Shown: positions 41,991-52,721 of the stretch, piece after piece
Layout of the letters: each line of letters starts with the position of its first letter
How positions within the stretch are numbered: position 1 is the stretch's first letter
Origin: Sycobia sp. Sy_11
Lineage: Eukaryota; Arthropoda; Insecta; Hymenoptera; Epichrysomallidae
Direction of reading: 5' to 3'
Assembly (NCBI GenBank): GCA_018907035.1
Contig: JACCIC010000062.1
Coordinates: 2,812,501 to 2,876,500 of the forward strand
Length of the DNA stretch: 64,000 nt
Position numbers and translations under genes: made by a program
The notes under the pieces: model-generated
What the model saw: the letters and a program-made list of their open reading frames with translations, nothing else
The model's database searches: none
What the model was told of the DNA's origin: nothing

Positions 41991-42033
41991 CTTTAATATT
42001 TAGGCTCGTCATGCCTTGTGCGCCAGCGTCCAT
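41991..42033 (-). CDS. Candidate first coding exon, - strand
   Basis: On the - strand an ATG in a very good context (GGAAAATGG) opens 14 codons, MDAGAQGMTSLNIK, followed directly by a consensus donor (AAAG|GTACGT). Start context, codon content and donor together look like a short first coding exon of a gene whose other exons would lie at lower coordinates. No partner exon was found and the peptide is not recognised, so this is a prediction. Confidence 0.27.
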
Positions 42034-42742
42034 TTTCCCAACCCTTTTTTCACGGAAGTTTTAACAGTCTTTTTTACGGTCGATGAGCCATATTTCAATT
42101 CGATAGCGTGGAGAGTGAAGGAATGAGATATACCATCTGCATTAGGAGAATGATTGCTGGAAACGCGATAGAGCTTAATCCCAATTCATTTCGATTTATA
42201 AGCCCACGCGCGTGCCGCTTCTCCATGTTTTCCGCGGCTTTCCACAGACGCGTCACCAATTAAATTAGGAAGATAAATTTTTCTTCCGTCCTCGCTTCCG
42301 CCTCTTTATTAATAAATTGATTTATAAGGGCGTATTGATATTTCACGTATAATCAATCAATATTTTATAGGCTTGCTGTCGTTAATTTTCACGATGAGCA
42401 AGGAGAAGCGAATCTCTTCTATTTTATAAATTAATCGCTGCATTTATTTATCTTATTGTCATATATGTGAGATGGTCCCATAAAGCGTATCATGTATTAG
42501 TAAGAAGTAATGCTACGCGAACACAATAACATACATTTAACAACGATTTCAGTACTGAGTCTCTAGTTTATGTTGCCAAGGAGAGAACTAATGCAGAACT
42601 GATGCAGAGTGAAATTATGAAAAATATTGCGTGAGCTAAGAATTAGGAGTCATAAAATTGACTGACGATTTTTATAAACCTCTGATTAATTATTAAAAGT
42701 AGCACAAAAATGTAAAAGTTGAAAGATGATTGATTTTCATTA

Positions 42743-42787
42743 ACAACAACAAGAACAGCAACAAGAACAAAAACAACAACAACAAAT
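42743..42787. repeat. (AAC)n-type trinucleotide repeat
   Basis: AAC units with AAG/AGC variants. Confidence 0.9.
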
Positions 42788-42992
42788 TATAATTTATTCA
42801 ATTTATTTGACACGGTACACTCCTCAAAAATTTTGTACTCATCGCCTTCAAGAATAAATTGGAGACGCTAAAATGACTCTTTATATAATATTTTTCCACC
42901 ATGAAGATCATTTCGACTTTTTTTCTGTCTGTCAGCGAGGGTCAAACGCTTGTTCTCTTCCTGTTAAATTAAGCTCAAAAATTCTTTTTCCT

Positions 42993-43001
<9 letters not shown>

Positions 43002-43042
<41 letters not shown>
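43002..43042. repeat. (CT)n microsatellite
   Basis: Perfect CT run with CT-rich flanks up to 43090. Confidence 0.95.
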
Positions 43043-43047
<5 letters not shown>

Positions 43048-43318
43048 CTATCTTTCTCTCTTTCGCTCTCTCTTTCTCACTTTTTCTCTTTCCAATGTCA
43101 CGTTCAAGGCTTCCTCGTAATTATATGAAATATCTATTGCATTTATATATATATATATATATATGCCTGAGCTCTCTCCTTCGTAAAGACTTAAAATTCG
43201 AGCGTGGTGGAGAAGGAGAGAAGAAAGAAGAGCTGGTGAAGAATTGCATCGGCAATGGCTGCATTAATTTTTTAATTAGTATAATTAGAAGTGTTGACCA
43301 AGAGAAGCATCTATATGT

Positions 43319-43324
<6 letters not shown>

Positions 43325-43367
<43 letters not shown>
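43325..43367. repeat. (CT)n microsatellite
   Basis: Perfect CT run. Confidence 0.95.
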
Positions 43368-44492
43368 ATCTTCTCTATGTTCCTCTAATATTCTCAGTTG
43401 AAAAAGTATACATCAAGCAATTTTTACAGCTTATGGTTTCGGTTGCAAGTTCAGATGGTATACGAATGTGCGCGAAAATAAGCTTCATCAAGGGCAATGA
43501 GCGTTACTGCGAAATATTTAATAGGATATGTATAAGATAGGAATACGGTGAAATTATAAGCGAACTCAATAAAATATATGTTACAAGCTGAGATTTTTTA
43601 TATAATCATATTATTGTGCTCTTAATATATGTTCTTCGATTCTTTCCTATTTTCAAAAATTGCATTATCTGATAAATATAAGGGATCCTTAATTCGTGAT
43701 AATTTGGAACTTTTTAAAATAATAATCATATTATTGTTATACTTACATTATAGGTGGCATAAAGTATAAATTATTAAATGATAAAATTTTCCAAGCATCT
43801 TTACCATAATGTTAATCTATCTACGACAAAAAAGTAAAATCTATTATGGATGAAAATGATCTATGTATAGCTATTTGCAGCACAAGATTTTTCAGGCAAT
43901 CTCATAAAATATTTTGAAATTATCAATGAGTAATTCAGTATCGCTTCTACTAAAATTTCAAAAGGAAAAAAGTCCAAATCACCGATTTCTCTCCTCAGAC
44001 TACATAGAACTTTTTGTTTCCCATTACTGACCTATTCCGTCAAACTGTTATACATACATATTTTTTTATAAAAAAAGCAGAAGAAAACATCTGGAAATAC
44101 AAATTTTTTCAGCAAGCATTTCGCTCACTCTTTTGGCCCCGCTCTGTTAACTACCCCTTTGTGCTGGTGCATGTCTTCCCGGTCTCTGAACTACTACTCC
44201 CCCCTGTTTTTCCTTTCATTTCGTCGAATGTCCCAATTTGCTTGGCTTGACTCCTCGAAATCCAGTTTCACTCTTTCGTGGTGGAGAATGAATAACTCGA
44301 GGCCCCCACGCGAAAGGAATTATAACTTAAGTTGTCTGCGTACGTCCTCCCCCACGTATGCGTTTACCAACGCTTGTAATTGATGAATCATTGTATTTTA
44401 CGATACCGTCCAGAAAAGCCGTCGCCTGAATCTTTTGCTACTGGCTGGAATAATATCGAAAAACTAAGACGTGTATTGACCCTCACGTTCCA

Positions 44493-44498
<6 letters not shown>

Positions 44499-44577
<79 letters not shown>

Positions 44578-44618
44578 ATCTATCTATCTCTCTCTCTCTC
44601 TTTCTCGCTCTCTCTCTT
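44499..44618. repeat. (CT)n microsatellite with TATC variants
   Basis: About 72 bp of perfect CT, then CTAT units and imperfect CT. Confidence 0.95.
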
Positions 44619-45141
44619 CGTGTGCGCGTTTGTTTGCACGCGCGCATATATGTGCCTGTGTGTGTGTGAGTGCATGCATGCGTGAGTGCATCTGTCGCCG
44701 CAAATATCGAAAGGTGCAGTGTTTTTATTTTCTTATTAAAGCATACAAACACGCGTGCACCCCTCATCCTCCACCAAACTAGATATAATTTTATTGCATA
44801 TATATTAGATATGTATACATTAAATAATCTTATGACATCCCAAGACGAATAAAGTCCATAGACAGTGCATTGCGCCTCTCTCACGCTCTATGGGCCATAA
44901 AAGGACATCAGCGAGTGCAAATTTCGCTCACTACACGCCACGCAGTATCATAATCGCAGCGAAATTCATTATTGGTTTCATCTTAATTAATCCGTCGGTT
45001 TACATTGCCCGGGCGATAACGTAACACGGTCATACCCGGATATTCAAGATGCAATAAAAAAATATCTTGCGTGTTATAAATATCTTATATTCACTCCATA
45101 TTCACGTGAAATAAGAATGAATTATATATATATATAGACAG

Positions 45142-45178
45142 AAGAGAGAGAGAAGAGAGAGGAGAGAGAGAGAGAGAG

Positions 45179-45228
<50 letters not shown>

Positions 45229-45237
45229 GAGGAGAGA
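45142..45237. repeat. (GA)n microsatellite
   Basis: GA runs interrupted by GGA and TA. Confidence 0.92.
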
Positions 45238-45820
45238 TGTTCATTCGTTTTCTGCTAGAGATCGGTCACTTATAAATCTATCTACATGGCCAATCCTATA
45301 AATATATCTATCGTATACAAAGTAGCGCCGGCCTGTTGAAAAAAGGAAGAGGTGAAAACCCGTCTCTTCTAACGAAAGCTTTTAAATGCGGTCGTCATCC
45401 GAGTCGCTCAGCTAAGTTTTATACGAATCTTACGAACCGTTAAATTTTCCTCTCTATCTTTTTTCTTCTGCGCGGCAAAAATAAGAAATTCTAGAGAAAA
45501 ATAAGCAACCGACATCGATAACATAGCGACGACGTCGTTTATTTCTGCCTACGCCTGCCTTGTCTATACGCCATATTTATGGTACTCGTTATATTCGCAC
45601 GGTTTACCAACAGGCCTCAAGGCCAGGCACTACCACCGAGACAAGCTCTCCTGAATGTACCGCAGTTACAATTCATTGCTTTTCGCGGTTTTTCGATGCT
45701 TATATGTACTACATCTACGCGTAAACATCAGTATATAGTCTTATATACGCTTATATATGTATACAGACTCTCTCGAGTTGAAGTTTCTCGTTTTTTTTCG
45801 TTTTTTTTTTATATTTATAT

Positions 45821-45849
45821 TACACACACACACGCGCGCGCGCGCGCGG
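45821..45849. repeat. (CA)n-(CG)n repeat
   Basis: CA run passing into an alternating CG run, a potential Z-DNA segment. Confidence 0.9.
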
Positions 45850-45999
45850 ACGTACATCGACATACCACTAAATCCATATAAAAGGCACGTATATATGCAT
45901 CTTAGACCTGTGGACCGATCAAGCTGACCCGGTAGATATATGTAGCACGTTTCCTTAAATTGAAATGTGGAGTGCCATCCCGGCAACTTTCTAATCACG

Positions 46000-46015
46000 C
46001 TCTCTCTCCCTCCCT

Positions 46016-46091
<76 letters not shown>
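46000..46091. repeat. (CT)n with (CCCT)n start
   Basis: CCCT units followed by two long CT runs. Confidence 0.95.
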
Positions 46092-46092
<1 letters not shown>

Positions 46093-46280
46093 CTTCCCTC
46101 TCTTTATCTCTCACTCTGCACGCGCTAATATAGTGGCTAGAAAATGCACTCGTAAGCCTCGCGATCACAAGAGGGAATGCAGAGTTAATTTTCGCCGCAT
46201 CGTCTTTTAATATAATATACATATAAAGGTGCTCGAACAACCGGTCAGTAAGATAAAAACTCACGGTAAATAAATAAACA

Positions 46281-46316
46281 AATATATATATATATATATA
46301 TATAATATATATATAT
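46281..46316. repeat. (AT)n microsatellite
   Basis: AT runs with one interruption. Confidence 0.9.
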
Positions 46317-47149
46317 GCGCACATGTATGCATATAAAATATATAACTGTCTCTCAGACATTGAGAGTTTTCGAGGAGAACCTTCTCTTTGGCCCCATACC
46401 GTTTAGTTGCATTTTGCGAGGGTGCCGTCAAAAGCTCTTATTGATATTTTATGATTCGAGAAAGAGATGCAAAAAATGCTTTTCATGAAGTAAACTTACT
46501 TAAAGCTATTATCTAATTCTGAGATGTCAAACAAAAAAAAAATTAGCTCGTTTAAGGCTCCACCGATCTTTAATTAACTTTCAATGGGGGTTTGACAAAA
46601 CTGTAAAATCTAATCTATATACTAGTTACAAAAATTAATAAATAATAACTTGTAGTTTGGAAAGAAATTATCATACCACAAATGAAAAATTAAATGTCAG
46701 CTTCCACTTCGTCTTGCACTGACCAGTATTTCAATTTAGATTTAAAAGCGTCGAAAATGTTTGTAAAATACCCATTCCAAAGAAAAATTGAACATTTTTC
46801 TTTTGATAATTATTCATAAAATTAAATTTTCTATAAAGGATTTATATGCATTTATAATATAATATTGCTCATTATCAAGATTCAAGCATGCACCAAGATA
46901 TTTTTCACGACTGCATTTCGCAGAAGTCCAAGGGAGCACGCAAGCCTCTCGTCTCCTCTAGTTTTTGTACATGGACACATCACTACATAGTAACGACGCG
47001 GCAACGCAGATCTCTCTTATGCTCTCATCAGTGGCAACAATGCACCCCAACATTTTTTCAATATATAGATATTGCAGAGTATTTTTTATGTAAATTAATA
47101 ACGTTGAAAGACGTGAGAATACGCGAGTGTGTATAAAGAAATGTACAAA

Positions 47150-47300
47150 TATTTAACGGTTACGGTTGCCGAAAGTTGGGATCGAACGGGAGGGACCCGA
47201 GAGAGCTCCTGAGTATCTCTTTCCCTTACTTTTTTCACCTGGCCTGATCGCCACTACGCAAAACAGCTCTACCACGGATTCTTCGAGCTAGTTATTCCAA
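47150..47300 (-). mobile_element. SINE-like element, tentative
   Basis: On the - strand there is a box-B-like word (CGTTCGATCCC) near 47165-47178 and a tRNA D-arm-like word (GTGGTAGAGCTG) near 47265-47277, with the downstream text GTTAAATATTTG resembling the tail of the SINE at 26.2 kb. The two boxes are too far apart for an intact tRNA fold, so this is either a composite SINE or chance. Confidence 0.35.
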
Positions 47301-47322
47301 GATACGCAGCCTTAAATTGGTG

Positions 47323-47361
<39 letters not shown>

Positions 47362-48004
47362 TTTAAATTTGAAATAATAAAGTTTTAATTCTGTCAAATC
47401 CTGCATACAGCTTATCTCTTTCAAATTAAAATGAAATTATAAAAATAAAAATTAATTTATAACAAGCTAATTATTATAATATACCTCAATTTTTGTGACT
47501 AGCATAAATAAAGTATTATAAATATTTATAAGCTTGTGAATTTTACAAAAAAAATAGTAAGGTAAACTTGATATAAGAAAAAAATATTTCAAATTATTAT
47601 TCTTCACAATCTATTATGAAATGAAGAAATTGATTTATTAATAATCAAAAAAAATTATTTCTATAGAGACATAATTTTTTTTAATACACATCAAAATAAT
47701 ACACAGCGAAGATTATTCTTAAATTTTTTATGACTAGGAAATAATACATTAGCACATTACGAGGCAATGAGAAATAAATTTTCAACTATAAATTAATCAC
47801 ATTATGTTAATTAATCACATCATGTTTGAGTTTAAATTATAGTCTATTAATTTTAATCGAAATAGTACGCAGTTTAAATTGTTTATAATGATTTTTATAA
47901 ATAAATCAATATGTTTAAAGTAACTAGATAATCAAAAATCATTGTATAATGTCGCAGATATGCAATGAGAGGTGAAGCTTAGTACGACAACTGGACGACT
48001 GCTT

Positions 48005-48050
48005 CTATTTGTAGTCAAGTAGCTATATCTATATATACATACATATATAT

Positions 48051-48104
<54 letters not shown>

Positions 48105-48115
48105 TATATATATAA
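48005..48115. repeat. (AT)n microsatellite with ATAC variants
   Basis: Long AT array with TACATACATA interruptions. Confidence 0.95.
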
Positions 48116-48639
48116 ATGTGGCTCTGGTTAATAATCTGAATTTACTTCGATATTCATCATCGTATATTTGCTTTATTTTCTAATTGCATCGAAGCCGATA
48201 GAGTAGTGGGTTCTATGATAATCTAGCAATGGATTAAAATATGCTTAGTTATATAGTAATTTTGGAGATTCCAATTTGGCTTCCGTGATGCGTCAGGTGC
48301 ATTAAGTTGTTGCAGAAATTCGAGCACTGTAACGGGATTTAAATTGAAATTTATAATAGCATAATTATAATTATTCTATGTCCTGCATATGCAACTATAT
48401 CAACTCTTACTGTCTCCCCTCTCTTTTTTTTCTCTACGTAATGCATACACAATTTTTATTTTATTTTATTTTTAGTAAATTTTATTTTCTCTTATGTGCA
48501 TAAAAAGAAAATATCCAGTGTCTGATGAAAAATCTGTTATTCGCAGTTATCATTTTAGATTTAATTTCAGTTTCACGACACCACTACTAAAATATTCACG
48601 GCATTTAATGAAAAAAATTGAAATATACAATATATATAC

Positions 48640-49028
48640 ACGGTTTCTACAAAAAATATTGTATTGGCGTGTACGGGCAGTGAAATACTATATCCCTAAG
48701 ACGATGGCTAGGTGTGTCGGGACGACTTCTACGGCGACTGGCGTGTATATTGGGTGGGAAACAATGTCCAGGTATGTCAGTACGACTTCTATGAAGAGAT
48801 TCGTATTTTATAATTCGAACACGCACCCTGCCAGTAAGAGTCGTCTCGGGATACCTGGACATTGTATTCTACCTCCCCAACACAAAACTGTCTATAGCAG
48901 TCGTCCCGAGACATGCCCTATATTCCGAGCATAATACTCTCCGTAAACGTCGTGCCGAGACACTTGGACATTTTTTTCTACCGTTCGAACTTGAAAGTAC
49001 AATTTTTCCCATAGAAGCCATATTTAAT
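48640..49028 (-). mobile_element. Foldback repeat with ~60-bp units, copy D
   Basis: Left end CGGTTTCTACAAAAAATATT; right end TTTTTCCCATAGAAGCCAT, an imperfect inverted match (TTCTAYRGGAAAAATTGTA-like). Forward units (GGGACGACTTCTACGGCGAC, CAATGTCCAGGTATGTCAG) give way near 48830 to inverted ones (AGAGTCGTCTCGGGATACC, TGGACATTGTATTCTACC). The reverse complement runs collinear with copy B. It is flanked on the right by a TA array. Confidence 0.78.
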
Positions 49029-49033
49029 ATGCA

Positions 49034-49076
<43 letters not shown>

Positions 49077-49084
49077 ATATATAT
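49029..49084. repeat. (AT)n microsatellite
   Basis: TA array abutting the right end of foldback copy D. Confidence 0.9.
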
Positions 49085-50300
49085 TGTATAAAATGGTTGG
49101 CAAAATATCAACTTTTTGAAGTGGACGCTACATTGAAGCAGCTTTTTATACAGACGACGATAGGTAAATTACAGTCAATTATTTATGGTGACATAGATTT
49201 GTATATAGAGTACTTTTTACTTAGATATTATTGAATTATGTAAGAAATCGGTTAAATTATTATCTCGGGTGCAGCTGAGACGGGGGATGCTAGTATATAT
49301 ATATGAACCTATTCCACCCTACCACGAGAGCGTGAAAACGCGTAAACGCGCCGAGATGATCGTCGGGAGAAAGGAGAAGTAGAGAGGGGTTGAGACCCTT
49401 AGGGATCTTGGAAAACGAAAACGCTTATCACGAGCAGAGCGATCCTATATATAGATGTACACATGTGTATGCATGTGAACGCGCACGCAGCGGTCTGAGA
49501 TTTATACGCACGAGTGCTTTTATCACCAGCGCTCGCGCCGCGGGGCTGTTAAGGCGGCTCCCCGCGGCACATTGAAGGTTTAAGAATATTGAGTTTGCGC
49601 ACAGTAGTAGAATCAGATATAGATTTCCATCTTTGGGTGGACTTTCTATGTAACCATACCACTCCCGTTCCCTGCTCATCACTATATAAATATTCTCTTC
49701 ACGAGTGTACATTATATTTCTGTACCTTTATGGAAGTCTCAGTCTATACTACGGCATCGTCAATGTATTTTCGAAAAAAACGCACAAGAACGAAGAGAAA
49801 AGGCAACGGTGAATAAACATACGCACTTCGATCTGCAGTTTCTTCTTTCTTTCTTTCTCATCTCCATCATCTCCTCCGCGTAAATCTCTCGAGAATATTT
49901 TATAGAGCGTTGCTATATGATCGATCAACAACGGCTATTTCGGGACGTTTTTTTTAATGGCTTTTGAATTGAAAATCATCGGTGCGTTAAACCCTGCTCG
50001 CTCGTTATTATTTCTTTAGTCCTTGGTTTTATAGATGATTGGGTTATCATGAATAGACCGCATAGATGCAAAAAATATTCAAATTCGATGGCTTGCAGTT
50101 TTATGGATATTTTTCGATGCAGGGAACAAGTTCGAAATTATTTCGCAATATTTAGAGTGCGTTTCCTGTTGATATCTTAATCTGTTTTACCCATGTATAG
50201 TAGATTTTCCTTTTTCGATGCCATAAAAGTTATTAGTATTTACTACAGTATTATAATTAACATAAATATAATTTTATTCCATTTTTTTCGAAAAATTTAA

Positions 50301-50728
50301 GCGGCCGCCGGTCTAATACATTGAACGCGCGTTCTCTTGCCGCGCGCAGTGTATCCCCTCTACGGCATACGCTGTACTTAACTTAGTGGTAGAGAGAGAG
50401 ACTAGATATCGCGTTCTCTCTCTACTTGTTCGAGTTTCGGCAGTTGCGACGACTACCTTCTTCAGTAGTCGTCGCGACCTTTGCCCGGTTTTCGGTGTTT
50501 ATTTGGTATATACGCGAGTCTTAATTTAATAATTATAGAAATAATATGTTTAATATATTATTTCTAATAATATTCGATATTCTTTCTTGTAAATTTATAC
50601 ATCTAATTCCGTGTATGTATTGTAAAATACATCCACCAAATTAGATGTAATACTATCTCAAATTTTAACGTGTAACATGAGTCCTTTGTTCGAAGTAAAT
50701 TTGCGCGGCCATGTTTTTGGCCGTCGCA
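50301..50728 (-). repeat. Truncated 3' LTR of the gypsy-type element
   Basis: Direct repeat of 58624-59051 with one mismatch. In element orientation it starts TGCGACGGCC right after the polypurine tract and then breaks off after 428 bp. The remaining ~1300 bp seen in the 5' LTR are missing and unrelated AT-rich DNA follows. It contains a 14-bp-stem hairpin at 50443-50478. Confidence 0.93.
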
Positions 50729-50742
50729 TCTCCCTCTTTTTT
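50729..50742 (-). other. Polypurine tract
   Basis: Read on the - strand: AAAAAAGAGGGAGA, immediately upstream of the 3' LTR start. Plus-strand DNA synthesis of LTR retroelements is primed from such a tract; position and composition both fit. Confidence 0.85.
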
Positions 50743-50884
50743 CGGGAGCGCGGCGCGTGTGCGTAGTGTATAATTTTTTATCTTGTAAAACATAGAAGAG
50801 CAGGATCTCTTTACAACAAGAAAAAATATCATTATAGTTTCGCAAATACACGGTGTGCGAATTTCCTTGATAGTGTTACAATGT

Positions 50885-50897
50885 AATATATATACAT

Positions 50898-50943
<46 letters not shown>

Positions 50944-50945
50944 TG
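50885..50945. repeat. (AT)n with ATAC variants
   Basis: TA-rich array within the 3' untranslated part of the retrotransposon. Confidence 0.9.
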
Positions 50946-51051
50946 AAGTGTGGGATATCGAACTAGTTATTTATAAGTTTGTAGTGTTCGTAATCATGGT
51001 ATGTGTGTATGAAAAATGTGTCTAAAAAAAAATAAAAAATAATGTGTGTGT

Positions 51052-51052
<1 letters not shown>

Positions 51053-51083
<31 letters not shown>
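51053..51083. repeat. Poly-T tract
   Basis: About 31 T on the + strand, i.e. an A-run in the retrotransposon RNA just after the start of the ORF4 tail; ORF4 terminates at its edge. The length may be assembly-sensitive. Confidence 0.85.
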
Positions 51084-51087
<4 letters not shown>

Positions 51088-51651
51088 AAAAGTGTAAAAC
51101 ATACAAATCTTTTTCTCGGAGCATGTGACACATCTCACATGCCCCGTTTTTGCGTCCATCCGCATGTGGAACCTCCGGTTCCCGATGCGCTGACGATGCC
51201 GCACGGCTCCCAGACGGAAAAACAACGTGGCCTCCTCATCGTAGATGAACGCACGCCAAGGGCGCGTGTCGTCCGTCGGGGCCGAACCGTGAGGCTTATA
51301 CTCGGGAGCCGGTAACGACGGCATCCCCAGCGGAACGGTCTGCTCAGCTGGCAGTAGTGGTGGCGCAGGTCGTGGTGGCCCAGGCGTTTGTGCATTACTC
51401 GGTAGGGCGGGCTGCTCGCCGTCGGCTGGAGGCACGTCCGCCTCGCTGACCCGTGGTGTCGTCGGGACGGCTGTAGGTTTCGGGCCGACGTGTTTTATGA
51501 TGGAAGAGCATCGGCCTTCCACCTGCAGACGAGGCGGTCGTGCTGGCGGTACGACCAAACGCGGACGTACCGGAATTCTTAACCTATTATTTAACTCCTG
51601 CTCGGCGACGAGCAGGTCGCGCTGCGCCCGGGTAAGTACATATTTTGCCAT
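51082..51651 (-). CDS. Retrotransposon ORF4, Pro-rich protein of unknown function
   Basis: 189 codons, starting MAKYVLTRAQRDLLVAEQEL, a helical, charged N terminus. Residues 36-125 are Pro-rich (PPARPP, GPPRPAPPLLP). Residues 131-189 look folded and basic, with FRLGAVRHRQRIGNRRFHMR and a final HVRCVTC, a possible metal-binding Cys/His group. No signal peptide and no membrane helix, so it is not an envelope protein. It lies last before the polypurine tract, 506 bp after ORF3. Expression would need splicing or internal initiation. I do not recognise the family. The C terminus abuts the poly-T tract, so its exact end is uncertain. Confidence 0.6.
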
Positions 51652-51979
51652 AGTGTTCGCTAGTAAGTATTAACGAGTACTGAATAATAATTTTAAATTT
51701 AACTTTAAATTTAAAATTATTATTCAAAAAATTTTTATTTAACCTTCCCCGGGTTAAATTTTATTTTTCTCGAGAGGGCATCAACCCTTGTTCGTACTTA
51801 ATATATAAATATTTGGTCGGTTTTACAATGTCATTATCGCAAATATAAATGATTAAATTTCTTTTGGTAACATAAAATATAATATTAATAAAATAAAAAA
51901 AAATTTATTGAAAAAAATACAATTTTTTTTTTTTTAACAAATTTATTTTTTTAACTACTCCACGCCTAGCACCAAATTA

Positions 51980-52011
<32 letters not shown>

Positions 52012-52157
52012 TTTATCCTTTTTTTTTTTTTAATTTAATCCTTTATATCAAATACTCCACACGTAGCACCAAATCATTTTCGAACATTAAAATTTAAACT
52101 TAAATGATATAATCTATAAATTTAATAAAATATTTATACATTTCTTTCCTTACAGTT
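51652..52157 (-). other. T-rich spacer between ORF3 and ORF4 with a direct repeat
   Basis: Contains long T homopolymers (51926-51935, 51980-52005, 52018-52031) and two copies of a ~25-bp word, ACTCCACGCCTAGCACCAAA at 51956 and ACTCCACACGTAGCACCAAA at 52054. No coding frame. Confidence 0.7.
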
Positions 52158-52676
52158 TTACTCGCTGTCGATGCTAGGATTTTCGGAGTCGGTGGCGGTG
52201 TAGATTCCTTCGTCTTCCAATCTAGCGGCGACTCTTCTGGCTGCTCTACGATGCAGTCGCCTGTTTTCTCGGCGACGTTCCTGGGCTGCTGGACTTCTTT
52301 GGTTCCATAGAACGCGAAATCCAATCTTGTTGATTTCCGCCATACCAAAAATGATGTCCACGGGCTGGTCTGGGACTATGGCGAAATTACTTATTCTGGT
52401 TTTCTCTTTGCAGGTGTATTCCACCTCCAGTGTATATGTGGACACAATGTTGACAGGATCAATGGTGTATAACGGGTCCCGGTTAAGATGGAGAACCGCT
52501 TCCCCGTATACACGCCGAGCTCCACGTCGCTCAAGTATCCTGCCGATTTCTGCTGACGCCGTGGTCATCAGTGTCCCAGTGTTAATTAGTGCATGGAATG
52601 GCAGTCCATAACACTTGATAGGAACACTGAGTTCCAGGAATTGACGGCAGAGTTCTTGTTCGACGGGGTGCTGCAT
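52158..52676 (-). CDS. Retrotransposon ORF3, second retropepsin-like protein
   Basis: 172 codons, starting 45 bp after the pol stop. The first 120 residues follow the layout of a retroviral-type aspartic protease: a strand, then FHALINTGTLMTTASAEI at residues 27-44 (the flap-side motif normally reads hydrophobic-DTG), and VDIIFGMAEINKIGF at 106-120 (the ILGxDxL-type second motif). The catalytic Asp is replaced by Asn (NTG, residues 32-34), so the product is predicted to be proteolytically inactive. The tail (131-152) is Arg-rich (about eleven Arg), and the last 20 residues are acidic. The true protease is in pol, with DTG intact, so ORF3 is an additional copy, possibly a binding or structural paralogue. 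Function unknown. Confidence 0.65.
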   Translation of the reverse strand: MQHPVEQELCRQFLELSVPIKCYGLPFHALINTGTLMTTASAEIGRILERRGARRVYGEAVLHLNRDPLYTIDPVNIVSTYTLEVEYTCKEKTRISNFAIVPDQPVDIIFGMAEINKIGFRVLWNQRSPAAQERRRENRRLHRRAARRVAARLEDEGIYTATDSENPSIDSE

Positions 52677-52721
52677 TTTAACTATACTCTTGGGCCTCTG
52701 GTCGGCCCTTATATAGTGAGT

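Larger units (their letters stand above)
42034..50300. other. Gene-free interval rich in microsatellites
   Basis: No gene is supported. It contains many CT/GA/TA arrays, a SINE-like segment near 47.2 kb and foldback copy D at 48.6-49.0 kb (each listed separately). Long AT-rich runs occupy 43380-44100 and 47320-48500. Confidence 0.5.

Noticed and set aside
49085..49295. Possible transposon end GGGGGATGCTAGTATATATA
   Set aside because: Resembles the 3' end of some helitrons or LINEs, but no second end or second copy is visible in the window.
51082..52676. ORF3 and ORF4 as an envelope gene
   Set aside because: No signal peptide, furin-like cleavage site or membrane helix; ORF3 looks like a protease fold.
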